A stretch of 9,775 bases of DNA, taken from positions 1 through 9,775 of the forward strand of contig JABMQG010000268.1 in the NCBI GenBank assembly GCA_013203365.1. The letters run 5' to 3'. A model generated the notes under the pieces. It had not been told where the DNA came from. It did not search any database and saw only the letters and a list, made by a program, of their open reading frames with translations. Position numbers and translations under genes: made by a program. Every line of letters begins with the position of its first letter. Position 1 is the first letter of the stretch. Origin of the DNA: Planctomycetota bacterium. GTDB lineage: Bacteria; Planctomycetota; Phycisphaerae; SM23-33; FEN-1343. Of this stretch, positions 7,007 to 9,775 are shown in pieces.

Positions 7007-7876
7007 TCACGAATCGCCCGGGGCTCGATAGTCCGGGTGTTTGACCCCAAGGCAGGCCAAGGCGTTCCGTTCGACGATGCTTCGCAGTATTTCCCGCGGC
7101 ACGGCCGGCAAGCGCGTGCCGTGCGTCACCTCGTTGAGCCTATATACGCTCTCAACGGACTCGCTGGCCGAGAGGAATGGAAAGTCGCTGCCGAACAGCA
7201 GCTTATCCGTAGATGCATACTCATGGGCCCGCACCATGACATTATAGGCGTGCCATGGCCGGCGCAGCAGAGAGGCGATGTCTGCGTAGAGATTGGCGTG
7301 CTTGGCCAGGAGCGAGATTGTCTCGTCCACCCAGGGATGGCCCAGATGTGCGATGACCATTCTCAGCTTGGGGTAATCTCGCAGTACTTCGTCCCACAAA
7401 TACGGCCTGGCGAATTCCATCTTTGCATCGGCCCAAAGGTGGCTGTCCTGATGCACGATGACGACCAGACCCTTATCGCTACAGAACTGGTAGAGCCCTT
7501 GCACGCGCGAGTCGGCCGGGTGAAAGCCCTGGGCGGCCGGGCTGATTGTGACACCTATAAAGGCTTTTTCTGCAGCGGCCATTGCCAGCCGATCGGCGGC
7601 ATCGCCGGCGAGGGGGTCCACACCGGCCAGTCCGACCAACTTTTTAGGGTACTTGGCGACATAGTCGGCCACGAGGCGATTGGGAATCTCGGCGGCCTGT
7701 TGCCTGCTGAAGAAGCCGAGCACAAAGCTCACATCGACGCATTGGCTGGCGGCCAGATGCGCAGCAGGGTCGGCTGCGAGGTCTGCTTGGCCGGCCTGGC
7801 GGCGAAGATGCGCCTCGCCACCTGGGCCCAACTGTTGCGGATTCTCCCAAATGTGCGTGTGGCAATCGACGATCAT
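7007..7876 (-). CDS. Amidohydrolase-2 family metal-dependent hydrolase (TIM barrel)
   Basis: This 289-residue protein has the full motif set of the amidohydrolase-related family (Amidohydro_2), which includes decarboxylases such as ACMSD and various lactone or ring hydrolases. The N-terminal strand ends in DCHTH (4-8), giving metal ligands H6 and H8. H142 (VHQD) and H177 (IAHLGHPW) follow, and D231 in FGSDFPF is the catalytic Asp. No metal-bridging lysine is evident, which fits a mononuclear zinc or manganese site. Length and order are normal for a single-domain cytosolic enzyme. The exact reaction cannot be assigned. The ATG at 7874-7876 overlaps the stop of the 27-codon ORF upstream (ATGA), and AAGGG (7886-7890) lies 9 nt upstream, so translation is probably coupled. 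Next upstream on the same strand is argS, which is not obviously related. Confidence 0.9.
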   Translation of the reverse strand: MIVDCHTHIWENPQQLGPGGEAHLRRQAGQADLAADPAAHLAASQCVDVSFVLGFFSRQQAAEIPNRLVADYVAKYPKKLVGLAGVDPLAGDAADRLAMAAAEKAFIGVTISPAAQGFHPADSRVQGLYQFCSDKGLVVIVHQDSHLWADAKMEFARPYLWDEVLRDYPKLRMVIAHLGHPWVDETISLLAKHANLYADIASLLRRPWHAYNVMVRAHEYASTDKLLFGSDFPFLSASESVESVYRLNEVTHGTRLPAVPREILRSIVERNALACLGVKHPDYRAPGDS

Positions 7877-7956
7877 ACGTTGGCGCCCTTGTAGTCGGCG
7901 GCGGCGTTGAACCGAAGGAATTTAAAACGTTTTGAACGTTTGCCCGGGTCGTTCAT
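7873..7956 (-). CDS. Putative 27-residue basic microprotein, translationally coupled to the amidohydrolase
   Basis: On the minus strand an ATG at 7956-7954 opens a 27-codon frame that ends in TGA at 7875-7873 and overlaps the amidohydrolase ATG by ATGA. GGAG (7969-7966) lies 9 nt before its start. The peptide begins MNDPGKRSKRFKFLRF and ends ADYKGANV: a strongly basic and aromatic first half and a neutral second half, with no signal peptide or membrane segment. I recognise no family. It may be a real small protein, for example an RNA- or ribosome-binding peptide, or a leader whose translation governs the amidohydrolase. The good ribosome site together with the exact ATGA junction argues for translation, but a frame this short can arise by chance. 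Confidence 0.5.
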   Translation of the reverse strand: MNDPGKRSKRFKFLRFNAAADYKGANV

Positions 7957-7965
7957 ATACGCTCA

Positions 7966-7969
7966 CTCC
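7966..7969 (-). promoter_or_regulatory. Shine-Dalgarno site of the 27-codon ORF
   Basis: GGAG on the minus strand lies 9 nt before the ATG at 7956. It is at least as good as the site directly before the amidohydrolase start, which suggests that ribosomes enter here and pass on through the ATGA junction. Confidence 0.45.
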
Positions 7970-7980
7970 GTCTGAACCCA

Positions 7981-8006
7981 ATTATTAGGGCATAACATCA
8001 TTTCAA
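7981..8006 (-). promoter_or_regulatory. Weak promoter candidate in the AT-rich leader after argS
   Basis: The 117-bp gap between the argS stop and the 27-codon ORF is the most AT-rich stretch nearby. On the minus strand TTGAAA (8006-8001, 5 of 6 matches to -35) and AATAAT (7986-7981, 5 of 6 matches to -10) are only 14 nt apart, shorter than is normally functional. Either an unusual promoter lies here or the genes downstream are read from argS. No intrinsic terminator follows argS. Confidence 0.25.
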
Positions 8007-8073
8007 ATACAAGCTTCCATCGTGGGCAAAACACGAAGTGGCCGAGGTCTTAACGCGGACGACAGCCCATATT

Positions 8074-9775
8074 TTACATCTTCTCGACAACCTCGATGCC
8101 CAGCAGCTCGAGGCCCTTTTTTATGACGCATGCCGTCAAGTCGCACAGCCTCAGCCGGCTCGCACGCAGTGGCGGGGGTGCATTGAGTACCGGGCAAGTC
8201 TCGTAGAAGTTGCTGAAGGCCGTGGCCAAGGCGAACAGGTATGCCGTCAGGAAGTTAGGTCGGCACTCGGCGGCGACGGTGGCGAGAGTCTCCTCCAGCC
8301 TGGCGATGAGTTTGGCCAATTCACGTTCGGCAGGGTCGGCCAGCGAGATAGGCTCACCGAGCAGTTGGCCGGCGTCTTCGGCGCCCTTGCGGAAGATGCT
8401 CCGCACCCGGGCATAGGCATATTGCATGTAAGGTGCGGTGTTGCCTTGCAGTGCGAGCATCTTATCCCAGGAGAACTTATAGTCGCTGATACGATCCATC
8501 GACAGGTCGGCGTACTTGACTGCCCCTATGCCGACGGCGTGTGCAATTCGACGTTTGGTCTGGTCGGGCAGGTCGGGGTTCTTCTCGGCCACGACGTCGG
8601 CGGCCCGGCGTTCCGCCTCGTCGAGCAGTTCCATCAGCTTGACGGTTCCGCCTTGTCGCGTTCGAAACCGCCGACCCTCCGCATCGAGCATGACGCCGAA
8701 TGGCACGTGTTCCAGCGAGGTGGCGTTGCCGACGAAGCCGGCCTTTCTGGCGACGGCGAAAACCTGCTTAAAGTGCAGCGCCTGGCCGGCGTCGGTGGTG
8801 TAGATGATTCGGTCGGCCTTCAAATGTCGCACGCGGTAGCGGATCGCCGCCAGGTCGGTAGTGGCGTAGAGGTAGCCGCCGTCTGTTTTTTGGACGATTA
8901 ACGGGAGCGGGCTGTCGTTGTGACCTGTGAACTCAGGGAGGAATACGCACTGGGCCCCGTCTGATTCGGTCAGCAGCCCGGCGGCTTTGAGGTCGGCAAC
9001 GACGGCCGGGAGATCGTCATTGTAAGCACTTTCGCCTCGCATGTCGGATCGTTGCAGCGACACGCCCAGCCGATGATAAATGCCTTCGCAATGGCTCATC
9101 GACTGGTCCAGGAACTGCCTCCATCGCCGTAGGCAGGATTCATCACCGCCTTGGAGCTTCACGACGTTCTCTCTGGCGCTGCGGGCGAAGTCGGCGTCGC
9201 TGTCAAACAACTGCTTGGCCTGGCGGTAGAACACCTCCAGGTCGGCCAGTTCGGCGGTGGCATCCTGCCCGCAATCGACCTGGCGGTCCATGTAGGCGAT
9301 AAGCATGCCGAACTGTGTGCCCCAGTCGCCTACATGGTTCTGGCGGAAGACGCGATTGCCAAGAAACTCCAGCACGTTGGCGATTGCGTCGCCGATTATG
9401 GTGCTTCGCAGGTGTCCGACGTGCATTTCCTTGGCCAGGTTCGGCCCGGAGTAGTCGACGACGACGTTTTGCGGGTCGGCCGCGACGGCGACGTCGAGGC
9501 GATCGTCATCGGCTGCGCGGCTGAGGTGATCGGCGAGGAACCGGTCGCTCAGCGTGACGTTGATAAAGCCCGGGCCGGCGATTTCGACCTTCTCGGCTAA
9601 GTCGGTCAAGTCCAGGGCGGCGAGGACGTTACCTGCAAGTTCTCGCGGATTGGTCTTTGCCCGCTTGGCCGCAGCCATGATGCCGTTTGCCTGGTAGTCG
9701 CCGAACTTTGCATCGGACGTCGGCAGCACGATCGCCGGTGAATGCGTCTGACTTGCAGTCACCGCCGTCAGGACC
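8074..9775 (-). CDS. argS: Arginyl-tRNA synthetase (5' end cut by window edge)
   Basis: This class I aminoacyl-tRNA synthetase charges tRNA-Arg with arginine in the cytosol. Numbering here is from the GTG at 9762. PTSDAKFGDYQANG (14-27) is the characteristic N-terminal ArgRS domain. LAKEMHVGHLRST (109-121) holds the HIGH-type motif (HVGH), and NHVGDWGTQFG (142-152) is an ArgRS hallmark. The KMSKS loop is replaced by RRFRTRQGG (364-372), as is usual in many bacterial ArgRS. The C-terminal DALR anticodon-binding domain (about 445-562) includes QYAYARVRSI and ends in the typical LELLGIEV form. The reading frame stays open to the window edge (VLTA precedes the GTG), and the family normally has about 20-30 more N-terminal residues than the GTG start gives. 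I therefore treat the gene as partial and that GTG as probably internal. The stop is TAA at 8076-8074. Confidence 0.96.
   Translation of the reverse strand, partial: VLTAVTASQTHSPAIVLPTSDAKFGDYQANGIMAAAKRAKTNPRELAGNVLAALDLTDLAEKVEIAGPGFINVTLSDRFLADHLSRAADDDRLDVAVAADPQNVVVDYSGPNLAKEMHVGHLRSTIIGDAIANVLEFLGNRVFRQNHVGDWGTQFGMLIAYMDRQVDCGQDATAELADLEVFYRQAKQLFDSDADFARSARENVVKLQGGDESCLRRWRQFLDQSMSHCEGIYHRLGVSLQRSDMRGESAYNDDLPAVVADLKAAGLLTESDGAQCVFLPEFTGHNDSPLPLIVQKTDGGYLYATTDLAAIRYRVRHLKADRIIYTTDAGQALHFKQVFAVARKAGFVGNATSLEHVPFGVMLDAEGRRFRTRQGGTVKLMELLDEAERRAADVVAEKNPDLPDQTKRRIAHAVGIGAVKYADLSMDRISDYKFSWDKMLALQGNTAPYMQYAYARVRSIFRKGAEDAGQLLGEPISLADPAERELAKLIARLEETLATVAAECRPNFLTAYLFALATAFSNFYETCPVLNAPPPLRASRLRLCDLTACVIKKGLELLGIEVVEKM

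Noticed and set aside
7037..7894. 285-codon plus-strand open frame opposite the amidohydrolase gene
   Set aside because: The minus strand has the complete amidohydrolase metal-ligand set; the plus-strand product has no motif.
8650..8680. Missing KMSKS motif in ArgRS as an oddity
   Set aside because: Many bacterial ArgRS enzymes lack the canonical KMSKS and use a different basic loop, so this is normal for the family.
8038..8901. 287-codon plus-strand open frame opposite argS
   Set aside because: It is an antisense shadow of a well-conserved ArgRS C-terminal half.

Overview
The window carries seven protein-coding genes and one probable very small gene. It is GC-rich (about 60% by eye) and has the look of an environmental bacterial genome. 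The gene content suggests the planctomycete/PVC group, perhaps Phycisphaerae: a large exported HEAT-repeat protein with an 'LTG...W..WW' signature, a Gfo/Idh/MocA oxidoreductase of the 'NQ.PH.LD' type, a fused ABC-2 permease, and functionally unrelated genes side by side. That assignment is an inference from gene style; there is no rRNA or other phylogenetic marker beyond argS.

Layout. Positions 1-587 (minus) hold the N-terminal 195 residues of a PIG-L/LmbE zinc deacetylase closest in motifs to BshB1; its end lies outside the window. A 270-bp divergent intergenic region separates it from an exported HEAT-repeat protein at 860-3271 (plus). This converges with a Gfo/Idh/MocA oxidoreductase at 3383-4585 (minus), and the 111-bp gap between them holds a cluster of alternating CGATA/TATCG inverted repeats. 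All remaining genes are on the minus strand. In transcription order they are argS (9775-8074, its 5' end cut by the window edge), a 27-codon ORF (7956-7873), an amidohydrolase-2 family hydrolase (7876-7007), a small lipoprotein (6911-6651), a double ABC-2 permease (6498-4687) and the oxidoreductase.

How the genes relate. The tiny ORF and the amidohydrolase overlap by ATGA, so they are probably translationally coupled. A good extended -10 promoter at 6965-6994 separates the lipoprotein/permease pair from the amidohydrolase upstream. The permease has no ATPase partner in the window. The oxidoreductase has its own strong Shine-Dalgarno sequence and a 101-bp leader with a weak promoter candidate, so it may be a separate unit. 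argS and the deacetylase are housekeeping-type genes; the rest look like accessory or metabolic genes with no obvious shared pathway.

I see no mobile element, CRISPR array, tRNA, rRNA, or clear defence or biosynthetic system. The most unusual item is the ATGA-coupled basic microprotein ORF upstream of the amidohydrolase.
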